Source: Gammaproteobacteria bacterium
Lineage (GTDB): Bacteria > Pseudomonadota > Gammaproteobacteria > Pseudomonadales > UBA3067
DNA length: 12,098 nucleotides
Assembly: GCA_019090565.1 (NCBI GenBank)
Contig: JAHRVS010000178.1
Location: forward strand, 1-12,098
Direction: 5' to 3'
The translations under genes were made by a program, and so were the position numbers. This document shows, piece by piece, positions 5,435-12,098 of this stretch (its first letter is position 1; each line of letters opens with the position of its first letter). The notes below the pieces were generated by a model that did not search any database, had not been told where the DNA came from, and worked only from the letters and a program-made list of their open reading frames with translations.

Positions 5435-7837
5435 ATGAGCTTCGATCAAGATGACGAGATACTACAAGATTTTATTATAGAGTCGGGAGAGATCCTAGAG
5501 CAACTCTCAGAACAACTGGTTGATCTAGAGCAGCGACCCGACGACTATGACTTATTGAACGCTATATTTCGGGGCTTTCATACCGTTAAAGGTGGTGGTG
5601 GGTTTTTGCAGCTGGATAACCTTGTTGCACTGTGCCACGTTGCTGAAAACGTATTTGATTTATTGAGAAATACTAAGCTGAAGGTGAATGCAGAGTTGAT
5701 GGATGTCGTGCTACAGACACTGGACACCGTTAATGAAATGTTCGAGCAGGTGAAAGCCCGTGAAGACCTGACACCCGCTCCCGAGCATATTATTAAGGCT
5801 CTTGATCGTTTAGTTAAAATTGGAAACGGGGAAATACCCGCTGACGTACCCGCGCAGGCTGAAGCTGAGCCGCCTTCAGAGCCCCCGATTAGCGACGATC
5901 AAGTGGTTAGCGCGGCAGACCAAGGGATCAGCGATGATCAAGTGGGAAACTTGCTGAGCGCAGTTAAAGAAGACGAAACAGCTCCTCCAGCAGCCGAAGC
6001 ATCCAATGATGACGAAGAGGACTTGTTTGGCCTTGACGACGACGCACCTGCAGCATCCAGCGCCGATGACGATGACGATGACGACGACCTATTTGGCATG
6101 GACGACGACGCTGCTGATGGCGGCGCTGAAAGTGGTGACGACGAGGTCACTGAGGACGAGCTGGCTGCCTTGCTGGGTAGTATCGGCGCAGAGAAAAATG
6201 AAAGCGCTGCTGCTAGTGAGAGTGCTGATGACAGTGCCGAGGTCACGCCGAAAGAAAGTTCGACTTCCTCCGCAGGCGAGCTGATTACCGATGATGAGTT
6301 CGAAGCCTTGCTTGATGACCTGCATGGTAAAGCAGCGGGCCCCACGGCTGCACCCAGCGCCGCAGCAGCGACGCAAGACAGCGCGCAAGCACCGGCTGCT
6401 GATAGTAACGCTGGATTGATCACCGATAATGAATTCGACGCACTGCTAGACGAATTATATGGCAAAGGAGCTGGCCCCACTGCGGCAAAGGCTGGTGCCG
6501 CGCCCGCAGCACCAGCACCAGCACCGAGTGCTCCGGCCGCGCCAAAAGCATCAACACCTGCTCCCGTTGCCAAGGCCGCAGCAAGCAAGGCGCCACCCAC
6601 TCCTGCGGCTGCAGCAAAACCCAAGGCACCCGCTGCAGGAAAAAAAGCAACCGGGAAAGAAGCCGCGTCAGCCACAGCAGAAACCACCGTTCGAGTGGAT
6701 ACCAAACGGCTTGATGACATCATGAACATGGTGGGTGAGCTGGTTCTGGTGAGAAATCGTTTGGTTCGATTGGGGTTGGCAAGCAGTGATGAAAATATAC
6801 AAAAAGCTGTAGCGAACCTAGATGTTGTCACCGCTGACATTCAAATGTCCGTGATGAAAACGCGAATGCAGCCTATTAAAAAGGTCTTCGGACGATTCCC
6901 TAGAGTAGTGCGAGACTTAGCACGGAACCTCAAAAAAGAAATAAACCTAGAGCTTGAAGGCGAAGACACAGACCTCGACAAGAACTTGGTCGAGGCCCTG
7001 TCTGATCCATTGGTTCACTTGGTGAGAAATTCCGTTGACCACGGCATTGAGATGCCTAGTGATCGGGAGGCGGCAGGTAAACCGCGCATCGGTAAAATAC
7101 TGCTTTCGGCAGAACAAGAAGGCGACCACATCATTCTTTCAATTAGAGACGATGGTGGCGGGATGGACCCCGATATGCTGCGTGGTAAAGCCGTTGAAAA
7201 AGGCATGATGGATGAAGAAGCTGCCGAGCGCCTCAGTGACGAAGAAGCCTTTAATCTAATTTTCCACCCTGGCTTTTCAACCAAAGCAGAAATTTCAGAC
7301 GTATCCGGTCGCGGTGTAGGCATGGATGTGGTGAAAACAAAAATAGGCCAGCTTAACGGCAGCATTACGATTCAGTCTGAACTCGATGTGGGAACGCTGA
7401 TCGCAATTAAAGTGCCACTGACCTTGGCCATTATGCCGACCTTGATGGTGAAGCTTGGGGATCAAGCTTTTGCACTGCCACTGGTTAGCGTCAACGAAAT
7501 ATTCCACCTCGATCTTGATCGCGCCAATGTGCTGGATGGGCAAGAAGTGGTCATTGTTCGGGACAAGGCAGTACCACTTTTTTATCTAAAAAGGTGGCTG
7601 GTGCCTGGGCACAAGGGAAATTTGGTGCTTGATTCAGCTCATGTGGTGGTAGTCACCGTCGGTACGACAAAAGTAGGGTTAGTGGTGGACCAGCTGATTG
7701 GCCAAGAAGAGGTGGTTATCAAGCCGCTGGGTAAAATGTTACATGGGACGCCAGGTATGTCGGGCGCCACCATTACCGGTGATGGGTCCATAGCCATTAT
7801 TCTGGATGTTCCTAGCTTGATAAAGCAGTACACCTAA
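5435..7837 (+). CDS. cheA: Chemotaxis histidine kinase CheA
   Basis: CheA autophosphorylates under receptor control and passes phosphate to CheY and CheB. The protein has 800 residues. The Hpt domain (about 5-130) carries H49 in FRGFHTVKGGGGFL. A linker of nearly 290 residues (about 131-416) follows, first acidic (eight Asp at 211-218), later Ala/Pro/Lys-rich, with repeated short motifs. The dimerisation domain is about 417-480. The ATPase domain shows the N box HLVRNSVDHGIE (528-539), DDGGGMD (572-578), FHPGFST (610-616) and GRGVGMDVV (625-633). A CheW-like domain occupies about 660-800. A classical CheY-binding P2 domain is not obvious; the linker motifs take its place. The ATG at 5435 follows AGGAG (5422-5426) that overlaps the cheZ stop. 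Gly replaces the usual Ala in the GGxGF after the phospho-histidine, a mild change. Confidence 0.97.
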   Translation: MSFDQDDEILQDFIIESGEILEQLSEQLVDLEQRPDDYDLLNAIFRGFHTVKGGGGFLQLDNLVALCHVAENVFDLLRNTKLKVNAELMDVVLQTLDTVNEMFEQVKAREDLTPAPEHIIKALDRLVKIGNGEIPADVPAQAEAEPPSEPPISDDQVVSAADQGISDDQVGNLLSAVKEDETAPPAAEASNDDEEDLFGLDDDAPAASSADDDDDDDDLFGMDDDAADGGAESGDDEVTEDELAALLGSIGAEKNESAAASESADDSAEVTPKESSTSSAGELITDDEFEALLDDLHGKAAGPTAAPSAAAATQDSAQAPAADSNAGLITDNEFDALLDELYGKGAGPTAAKAGAAPAAPAPAPSAPAAPKASTPAPVAKAAASKAPPTPAAAAKPKAPAAGKKATGKEAASATAETTVRVDTKRLDDIMNMVGELVLVRNRLVRLGLASSDENIQKAVANLDVVTADIQMSVMKTRMQPIKKVFGRFPRVVRDLARNLKKEINLELEGEDTDLDKNLVEALSDPLVHLVRNSVDHGIEMPSDREAAGKPRIGKILLSAEQEGDHIILSIRDDGGGMDPDMLRGKAVEKGMMDEEAAERLSDEEAFNLIFHPGFSTKAEISDVSGRGVGMDVVKTKIGQLNGSITIQSELDVGTLIAIKVPLTLAIMPTLMVKLGDQAFALPLVSVNEIFHLDLDRANVLDGQEVVIVRDKAVPLFYLKRWLVPGHKGNLVLDSAHVVVVTVGTTKVGLVVDQLIGQEEVVIKPLGKMLHGTPGMSGATITGDGSIAIILDVPSLIKQYT
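6284..6487 (+). repeat. Duplicated motif in the CheA linker
   Basis: Residues 284-306 (ITDDEFEALLDDLHGK then AAGPTAA) and 329-351 (ITDNEFDALLDELYGK then GAGPTAA) of CheA are near copies, with DNA at 6284-6352 and 6419-6487. Shorter relatives occur earlier in the linker: ISDDQV (152-157 and 165-170), TEDELAALLGSI (239-250), and the pair DLFGLDDDA / DLFGMDDDA (196-204 and 218-226). The DNA copies have drifted at synonymous sites, so the protein motif appears to be conserved by selection. Confidence 0.8.
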
Positions 7838-7926
7838 CAGCTCGCCAAAGCGGGAGATTACCCATCAGAAATAAATTTTTAGGCAACTAATTTTACAGTG
7901 CCATTATCGGTATTAACGGAGAAACC

Positions 7927-9027
7927 ATGGCGATAGGTGTGCTCGTTGTTGACGACTCAAGTTTTTTTCGCCAACAAATATGTAAGCTTATCAATAGTTT
8001 TGGTGACTTCAAAGTCATTGGGACGGCTTTGAATGGCAGGGAGGCAATTAAAAAAGCAGAGAGCCTAAATCCTGGGTTGATTACCATGGATTACGAAATG
8101 CCTGGCATGGATGGCATTACCGCTGTGCGGGAGATTATGGCCCAAAAGTCGGTTCCCATATTAATGCTCTCATCCCTGAGTTACGACGGCGCCAAAATAA
8201 CCTTAGATGCGCTGGATGCAGGTGCGGCAGATTATCTGCTTAAAGATTTTGAGTCCTTTGCCAAAACCACTTCAAAAACCCAAAATGAACTGTACAAACG
8301 CCTCATTGCGCTAACAAGCGCCGCGCCCGCTAAACAGGCGGCCCCTGCCGCATTAAAAAAAGAGCGGCACAGAGAAGGAAAAACCAGTGTTTTGGCTAAG
8401 GGAAAAAATGCCTCAGCCTCATCGGTCAAATTAAGACGCCCCGATAAATTAGCAAAATTAAGCAGTTTTGATGTGCTGTTAATTGGCTGCTCCACCGGCG
8501 GCCCAGCCGCAGCAACCCGTTTATTGACAAGTGTCAGCGGCGACTTCCCTCTGCCCATTGTCATTGCCCTGCACATGCCAGAATATTTTACAGACACCTT
8601 CGCAAAACGACTAAACAGCATTTCAAAACTGCAGGTAAAAGAAGCAGAGCAGGGGGATGTATTGAGACGGGGCACCGTATATCTGGCTCCGGGAGGCAAA
8701 CAACTCATGTTTGACAAAAACAACCGAAAACAACTCAACGTGATGGCGCATCGCGCCGAACTGGAATATGCACCCTGTGTTGACGTCTTATATGCTTCCG
8801 CCGCAAAAGACCCAAGTAGAAAATCCCTTGCGCTCGTGTTGACAGGCATGGGCTCCGATGGAATGGAAGGTTGTAAAATGCTTAAGAGGCAGGGTTCAAC
8901 CATTTGGGTGCAAGACGAAGCAAGTTGTGTCGTGAACGGGATGCCTGGGGCAGTGGTAAAAAGTGGCTCTGCAGATGCGGTGTTATCACTTGATCTTCTT
9001 GCTGATATTTTTAAAGCAGGTTCCTAG
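7927..9027 (+). CDS. cheB: Chemoreceptor methylesterase/deamidase CheB
   Basis: CheB, activated by CheA phosphorylation, removes methyl groups from chemoreceptor glutamates for adaptation. The 366-residue protein has an N-terminal receiver (about 1-125) with D10, phospho-acceptor D55 (in MDYEMPGMDG) and K106. A basic, Ala/Lys-rich linker follows (about 130-178), then the methylesterase domain with S189 in GCSTGGP, H216 in LHMP and D311 in TGMGSDGMEG as the catalytic triad. The receiver reads KDF after K106 instead of the common KP; Pseudomonas CheB of the same cluster has a similar KNF. The ATG at 7927 follows GGAG (7918-7921). An 89-bp gap without a clear promoter or terminator separates it from cheA. 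No cheR is in the window. Confidence 0.96.
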   Translation: MAIGVLVVDDSSFFRQQICKLINSFGDFKVIGTALNGREAIKKAESLNPGLITMDYEMPGMDGITAVREIMAQKSVPILMLSSLSYDGAKITLDALDAGAADYLLKDFESFAKTTSKTQNELYKRLIALTSAAPAKQAAPAALKKERHREGKTSVLAKGKNASASSVKLRRPDKLAKLSSFDVLLIGCSTGGPAAATRLLTSVSGDFPLPIVIALHMPEYFTDTFAKRLNSISKLQVKEAEQGDVLRRGTVYLAPGGKQLMFDKNNRKQLNVMAHRAELEYAPCVDVLYASAAKDPSRKSLALVLTGMGSDGMEGCKMLKRQGSTIWVQDEASCVVNGMPGAVVKSGSADAVLSLDLLADIFKAGS

Positions 9028-9029
9028 GT

Positions 9030-9770
9030 ATGGATGTGTTAACGGTGCTGGGCCTCGTAATGGGGATAGGTGCCATTTTATTGGGCAACTACCTTGATGG
9101 CGGGCATATCTCTGCCCTGATAAATTTTCCTGCGGCACTCATCGTTTTAGGGGGCACGTTGGGAGCCGTGTTTTTGCAAACATCCTCTGTGATTATAAAG
9201 CGCGCAATTAACCTTCTTGGCTGGGTGTTTGTTCCACCAGTACCAGAAATCGAGAAGGGAATTAACACCATGTCTTATTGGAGTGTTACAGCAAGAAAAG
9301 AGGGTTTGTTGGGTTTAGAGCCAATTATTGAAGAAGAAACAGACTTGTTCGCACAAAAAGGTTTACAGCTACTGGTAGATGGTAACGAGCCAGAATCCAT
9401 TCGTTCTGTATTGGAAAATGACATCATTATTTATGAAAGTAGAAACCTCGAAGCGGCGAAGGTCTTTGAAAGCATGGGCGGCTACGCCCCAACGATAGGC
9501 ATTATTGGCGCAGTGCTTGGTCTGATTCACGTGATGAATAACCTGGCTGACCCTTCTATGCTTGGTGCTGGCATTGCCACGGCTTTTATTGCCACTATTT
9601 ATGGCGTAGGTTTCGCCAACCTGATTTGCTTGCCGTGTGCAGCCAAAATAAAAATGGTCTCCCAGTCGATGGTGCAATACCAAGAAATGTTACTGGAGGG
9701 GATTACAGCGATTGCCGAAGGCGATAACCCAAGGGCCATTGAATTACGTTTAAGGTCTTACCTAGTATGA
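9030..9770 (+). CDS. motC: Flagellar stator protein MotC (MotA family)
   Basis: MotC is a MotA-type stator subunit that, with MotD, turns ion flow into flagellar torque. The 246-residue protein has four likely membrane helices (about 2-19, 33-51, 152-171, 180-203). Its large cytoplasmic loop contains TARKEGLLGLE (87-97), whose R89 and E97 match the charged residues that contact FliG. The conserved ESMGGYAPTIGIIGAVLGLI (147-166) contains P154, the counterpart of E. coli MotA P173. The C-terminal SIAEG-type end (AIAEGDNPRAIELRLRSYL) is typical. It starts 2 nt after the cheB stop, without a strong ribosome site of its own, which suggests coupling. It resembles Pseudomonas MotC, so it is likely one of two stator systems in the cell; the second lies outside the window. 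Confidence 0.95.
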   Translation: MDVLTVLGLVMGIGAILLGNYLDGGHISALINFPAALIVLGGTLGAVFLQTSSVIIKRAINLLGWVFVPPVPEIEKGINTMSYWSVTARKEGLLGLEPIIEEETDLFAQKGLQLLVDGNEPESIRSVLENDIIIYESRNLEAAKVFESMGGYAPTIGIIGAVLGLIHVMNNLADPSMLGAGIATAFIATIYGVGFANLICLPCAAKIKMVSQSMVQYQEMLLEGITAIAEGDNPRAIELRLRSYLV

Positions 9771-9934
9771 AGTCTAATAACGCACAGGGTATTCTGAGGG
9801 GTATGCAAGTGACGAACGCCTCCTTCGTGCACCCTAATCCACAGGTCAGCGCCCTACGAATGGCCGTCACTGGATTTAGCGCTACCCTCGTATTTTCTCC
9901 TCACTTGACGACCACTTCTGTCGTGCTGCCGTGA
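9767..9934 (+). CDS. Possible small ORF (55 aa) coupled to motC
   Basis: An ATG at 9767 overlaps the motC stop as ATGA, and the frame stays open to the TGA at 9932-9934, 9 nt before motD. The 55-residue peptide begins MKSNNAQGILRGMQVTNASF and ends in a hydrophobic, Thr/Ser-rich segment (GFSATLVFSP to TTTSVVLP). AAGG lies 11 nt before the start. I do not recognise a family. It fills nearly the entire spacer that is normally absent between motC and motD, and the same DNA contains paired hairpins, so it may be a repeat that happens to be open. Translation is unproven. Confidence 0.3.
   Translation: MKSNNAQGILRGMQVTNASFVHPNPQVSALRMAVTGFSATLVFSPHLTTTSVVLP
9810..9926. repeat. Paired hairpins in the motC-motD spacer
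   Basis: Two 21-nt units (9810-9830 and 9906-9926) share the ends TGACGA and TCGTGC. The first folds as ACGAA, 7-nt loop, TTCGT; the second as ACGAC, 7-nt loop, GTCGT. The closing pair changes from A-T to C-G while pairing is kept. Between them AGCGC (9848-9852) can pair with GCGCT (9879-9883). The arrangement looks like an inserted structured repeat or an intercistronic RNA element. No other copy is seen in the window. Confidence 0.45.
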
Positions 9935-9943
9935 GATAAGATT

Positions 9944-10987
9944 ATGGCGTATATTCGGCGGCGAAGAAAAGTCAATCCTGAAGTGCAAAACCCTGACCGC
10001 TGGATAATTTCTTACGCAGATTTTATTACCTTGCTGTTTGCTTTTTTTGTAGTGATGTATTCGATTTCTTCTGTTAATGAAGGGAAGTATCGAGTTCTGT
10101 CCGATGCATTAGTCACCTCTTTTAGTCAGCCAGGCAGTTCACTTCCCATTTTTGACGACAGTGGCACCCCACAAATTCAACCTATTCCAGATGAAGCCAA
10201 AACCCAGCCATCAGTATTAGAAAGCGAACGCGAATCAACCTTGAGGGAACAAGAGGCCGAAGAGGTGATAGAGCTCAATGAGATATCCGGAAAAATAGAA
10301 AAAGAATTTTATGCCCAGATTGACGATGAGAATATCTCAGTTAAAAGCAATGATGACTGGATCGAAGTGGAAATAAAAAGCAGCCTGCTTTTTGCCAGTG
10401 GGGCTGCAGATTTACATCCGGGCGCTATTCCGATTATCGAAGATTTGGCTAAGATCATTAAAGAGTACGACAACCCCGTCCAGGTAGAGGGTTTTACCGA
10501 CAACATGCCCATCCATAACATTTACTTCTCATCAAACTGGGAGCTGTCTTCTTCGCGAGCGGTAGCGGTATTGGAGGTGCTTATTACAAACGGCATGGAC
10601 CCAGAAAGCCTGGCAGCAGTGGGTTATGGCGAGTTTCAAGCGGTTGCCGATAACAGTACAGTCGAAGGCCGACAACAAAATAGGCGAGTCGTACTTATTA
10701 TCTCAAAGGGTAATAGCTTGCGGCGAGAATTTGACGCGCCAAGCAGCGCAACGAGTGAAGAGCAAGCACAGCAAAGCACCCGCTTAGATCAACAAAGCAC
10801 TGAAACAGGGGAAGCAGACCAACTAACACAAAGCGCTATAGGCTCAGAATCCCCCTCTTCACTGGAAGCGCCTGCCGAGGATACCGTGAAGGAAAAACCT
10901 TGGGGTATTAGGCTTAATGATGGCGGCTTACTTTTTACCAACGATATTCAGTCTGAAGAAGAACCCAATGCTAATCAGCCGCAGTGA
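9944..10987 (+). CDS. motD: Flagellar stator protein MotD (MotB family)
   Basis: MotD pairs with MotC; its OmpA-like domain anchors the stator to peptidoglycan. The 347-residue protein starts with a basic cytoplasmic segment (RRRRK at 5-9) and one membrane helix (about 27-44). The ion-binding aspartate is D26 in SYADFITLL, equivalent to E. coli MotB D32. A plug and linker region follows (about 45-135), then the OmpA-like domain (about 136-255) with VEGFTDNMPI (181-190), NWELSSSRA (198-206), GYGE (227-230) and NRRV (246-249). A tail of about 90 residues rich in Gln, Ser and Glu extends beyond the domain and ends with GGLLFTNDI (327-335). The ATG at 9944 has only a weak purine stretch (GAGATAAG) upstream. 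The ion used cannot be told from sequence alone. Confidence 0.95.
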   Translation: MAYIRRRRKVNPEVQNPDRWIISYADFITLLFAFFVVMYSISSVNEGKYRVLSDALVTSFSQPGSSLPIFDDSGTPQIQPIPDEAKTQPSVLESERESTLREQEAEEVIELNEISGKIEKEFYAQIDDENISVKSNDDWIEVEIKSSLLFASGAADLHPGAIPIIEDLAKIIKEYDNPVQVEGFTDNMPIHNIYFSSNWELSSSRAVAVLEVLITNGMDPESLAAVGYGEFQAVADNSTVEGRQQNRRVVLIISKGNSLRREFDAPSSATSEEQAQQSTRLDQQSTETGEADQLTQSAIGSESPSSLEAPAEDTVKEKPWGIRLNDGGLLFTNDIQSEEEPNANQPQ

Positions 10988-10993
10988 ATCGTA

Positions 10994-11788
10994 ATGGAAA
11001 TCTGGACAGTTTCAAATCAAAAGGGTGGCGTAGGAAAAACGACCACCGTTGTTTCCTTGGCAGGTTTGTTGGCCCAGGGCGGGAAGCGGGTGCTGATGGT
11101 CGATATGGACCCCCATGGCTCCCTGAGCTGTTATTTTGGCCTTAGCCCAGACGATGGTTACCCGTCGGTCTATGATCTTTTCGAGCGTTTTCACTTGAAG
11201 CAGCCGCTTTCTCCAGAAAACCTTTTGCACCAAACCAGCTTAGGTTGCCTTCACCTGCTCCCCTCTACCACCGCGTTGGTTACCATCGAAAAAAAAATGG
11301 GTTTAAAAGATGGTATGGGGCGGGTGTTGCAACTGGCTCTGGGGGAAATGAAAGATAAGTACGATTACGTGCTCGTGGATACGCCGCCATTGTTGGGGGT
11401 GTTGCTTATCAATGCCTTGGCAGCCAGCGACAAGGTTTTGATACCGGTGCAAACCGAATTCTTGGCCATGAAGGGGCTAGAGCGCATGATGAATACTGTG
11501 CATATGCTTACGCGGTCGCTGGGTAAAGAGGTGGACTACACCATCGTTCCTACGATGTATGACCGGCGTACCCATGCGTCCACAGAAAGCCTTCGTTTAT
11601 TACGCCAGCAGTATGAAGGGACGATTTGGCCGGCAATGATACCCATTGACACCAAATTTCGTGATGCCAGCCAGGCGGGTGTTACTCCCTCACAGTTCAT
11701 GCCAAGTGCGAGAGGCGTCAGGGCTTACCGAACTCTATTGAAACACCTGACTATTGGTTCGCTCAGCGTGAGCAAACAGGCGGTTTAG
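10994..11788 (+). CDS. parC: ParA-family ATPase ParC, chemosensory array placement
   Basis: ParC is a ParA-type ATPase that brings the chemotaxis array to the cell pole and aids its segregation, acting with ParP. The 264-residue protein has the deviant Walker A QKGGVGKTT (9-17; K10, K15), VDMDPHGS (36-43) with D37 and D39, and Walker B VLVDTPP (126-132; D129). VQTEFLAMKGLERM (152-165) and VTPSQF (230-235) are typical of chemotaxis-linked ParA proteins of this cluster. It resembles the Pseudomonas protein encoded after motD. The ATG at 10994 lies 6 nt after the motD stop. It is distinct from FlhG earlier in the window: it lacks the FleN C-terminus and has a ParA-like VDMDPHG. Plasmid partition ParA is excluded by context. 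Confidence 0.94.
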   Translation: MEIWTVSNQKGGVGKTTTVVSLAGLLAQGGKRVLMVDMDPHGSLSCYFGLSPDDGYPSVYDLFERFHLKQPLSPENLLHQTSLGCLHLLPSTTALVTIEKKMGLKDGMGRVLQLALGEMKDKYDYVLVDTPPLLGVLLINALAASDKVLIPVQTEFLAMKGLERMMNTVHMLTRSLGKEVDYTIVPTMYDRRTHASTESLRLLRQQYEGTIWPAMIPIDTKFRDASQAGVTPSQFMPSARGVRAYRTLLKHLTIGSLSVSKQAV

Positions 11789-11790
11789 CG

Positions 11791-12098
11791 ATGGCTGCCA
11801 AAAAGAAAAACGTCACTGCCTTTAAGCCTGTCACCAGTTCCAAACAGGACGTGCTTGCGGGGTATTTCGATGACTTACTCAAGGCGCCTGATCAGGGAGA
11901 AGCACCTGATGGGGTGTCGAACGACGGGGAATACGGGCAGCAGGCCGAGCAAAGTGTTCCCTCAGAACGAAGTTTATCCCCCGCGGCGACAGGAACTCCA
12001 GAAAAGACCCGTGCAGCGGTAAATGAAGAGATCTTTGACATGCTGAGTGAGGGCGAACCTGCTCAAAGTCATACTCAGGAACCAGAACCAGAACCAGA
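11791..12098 (+). CDS. parP: ParP, CheW-domain array protein, N-terminal part
   Basis: An open frame starts at ATG 11791, 2 nt after the parC stop, and runs off the window with 102 codons visible. The peptide begins MAAKKKNVTAFKPVTSSKQD and contains YFDDLLKAPD (25-34), then a hydrophilic, acidic stretch and a Glu-Pro run at the end. No CheW domain is visible yet. The position after parC, tight spacing and disordered N-terminus fit ParP, which has a variable N-terminal region that works with ParC and a C-terminal CheW-like domain that binds CheA and receptors. The assignment rests mainly on context; another CheW-like protein is possible. No strong ribosome site is present, so coupling to parC is likely. 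Confidence 0.75.
   Translation, partial: MAAKKKNVTAFKPVTSSKQDVLAGYFDDLLKAPDQGEAPDGVSNDGEYGQQAEQSVPSERSLSPAATGTPEKTRAAVNEEIFDMLSEGEPAQSHTQEPEPEP
12079..12098 (+). repeat. Hexanucleotide tandem repeat (GAACCA) in parP
   Basis: Three full GAACCA units plus GA are visible before the window ends. They are in frame and encode Glu-Pro pairs from residue 97 of the product. The unit is a multiple of three, so length changes by slippage would keep the frame. The total copy number is not visible. Confidence 0.75.

Noticed and set aside
5938..6840. A 300-codon open frame on the minus strand, rich in Ala and Ser
   Set aside because: It is the antisense of the low-complexity CheA linker (Asp, Ala, Pro codons) and continues into the dimerisation domain; the + strand has clear family motifs.
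8232..8903. A 223-codon open frame on the minus strand
   Set aside because: It lies fully inside cheB, whose catalytic residues are clear on the + strand, and has no ribosome site or recognisable domain.
10646..10653. Perfect GCCGATAA (sigma-28 -10 box) on the + strand
   Set aside because: It is inside the motD coding region and has no TAAA-like -35 box at the needed distance.
1..12098. A CRISPR array, tRNA or rRNA gene, insertion sequence or phage module
   Set aside because: I saw no regularly spaced repeats, no cloverleaf-like segments, no transposase or integrase motifs; coding genes of one pathway fill the window.

Overview
This window is a polar-flagellum and chemotaxis gene cluster from a gammaproteobacterium, with every gene on the + strand. 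The gene order flhA-flhF-flhG(fleN)-fliA-cheY-cheZ-cheA-cheB-motC-motD-parC-parP is the one known from Pseudomonas and many marine relatives with a polar flagellum. The proteins resemble Pseudomonas FleN, CheY, CheB, MotC and ParC by eye. Base composition and codon use look moderate in GC, so a marine gammaproteobacterium (for example the Cellvibrionales/Oceanospirillales side) is more likely than Pseudomonas itself. The genus cannot be fixed from this sequence.

Layout: 1-287 is the C-terminal end of the export-gate protein FlhA. FlhF (396-1982), FlhG (2150-2971) and the flagellar sigma factor FliA (3078-3794) follow, separated by gaps of about 106-167 bp that contain small inverted repeats. 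A 436-bp non-coding stretch (3795-4230) comes next. It holds a possible fliA terminator, a hairpin-rich block that looks like a dispersed intergenic repeat, and a weak candidate sigma-28 promoter. The chemotaxis operon then runs tightly: cheY (TTG start), cheZ (GTG start), cheA, and after an 89-bp gap cheB. The second stator pair motC and motD follows, then the ParA-type ATPase parC and the beginning of parP, which runs off the window end.

How the genes work together: FlhF (SRP-type GTPase) and FlhG (MinD-type ATPase) set the place and number of flagella, and FliA transcribes late flagellar and chemotaxis genes. CheA phosphorylates CheY to change motor rotation and CheB to adjust receptor methylation, while CheZ removes phosphate from CheY. 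MotC/MotD form an ion-driven stator. ParC and ParP place the chemoreceptor array at the pole.

I see no wholly new system. The points that most deserve a second look are: (1) an unusual 173-bp spacer between motC and motD, with two covarying hairpins and a 55-codon open frame coupled to motC; (2) an FlhF whose SRP-GTPase signature motifs are markedly altered; (3) three mutually exclusive hairpin arms just before flhF; and (4) repeated acidic short motifs in the CheA linker.
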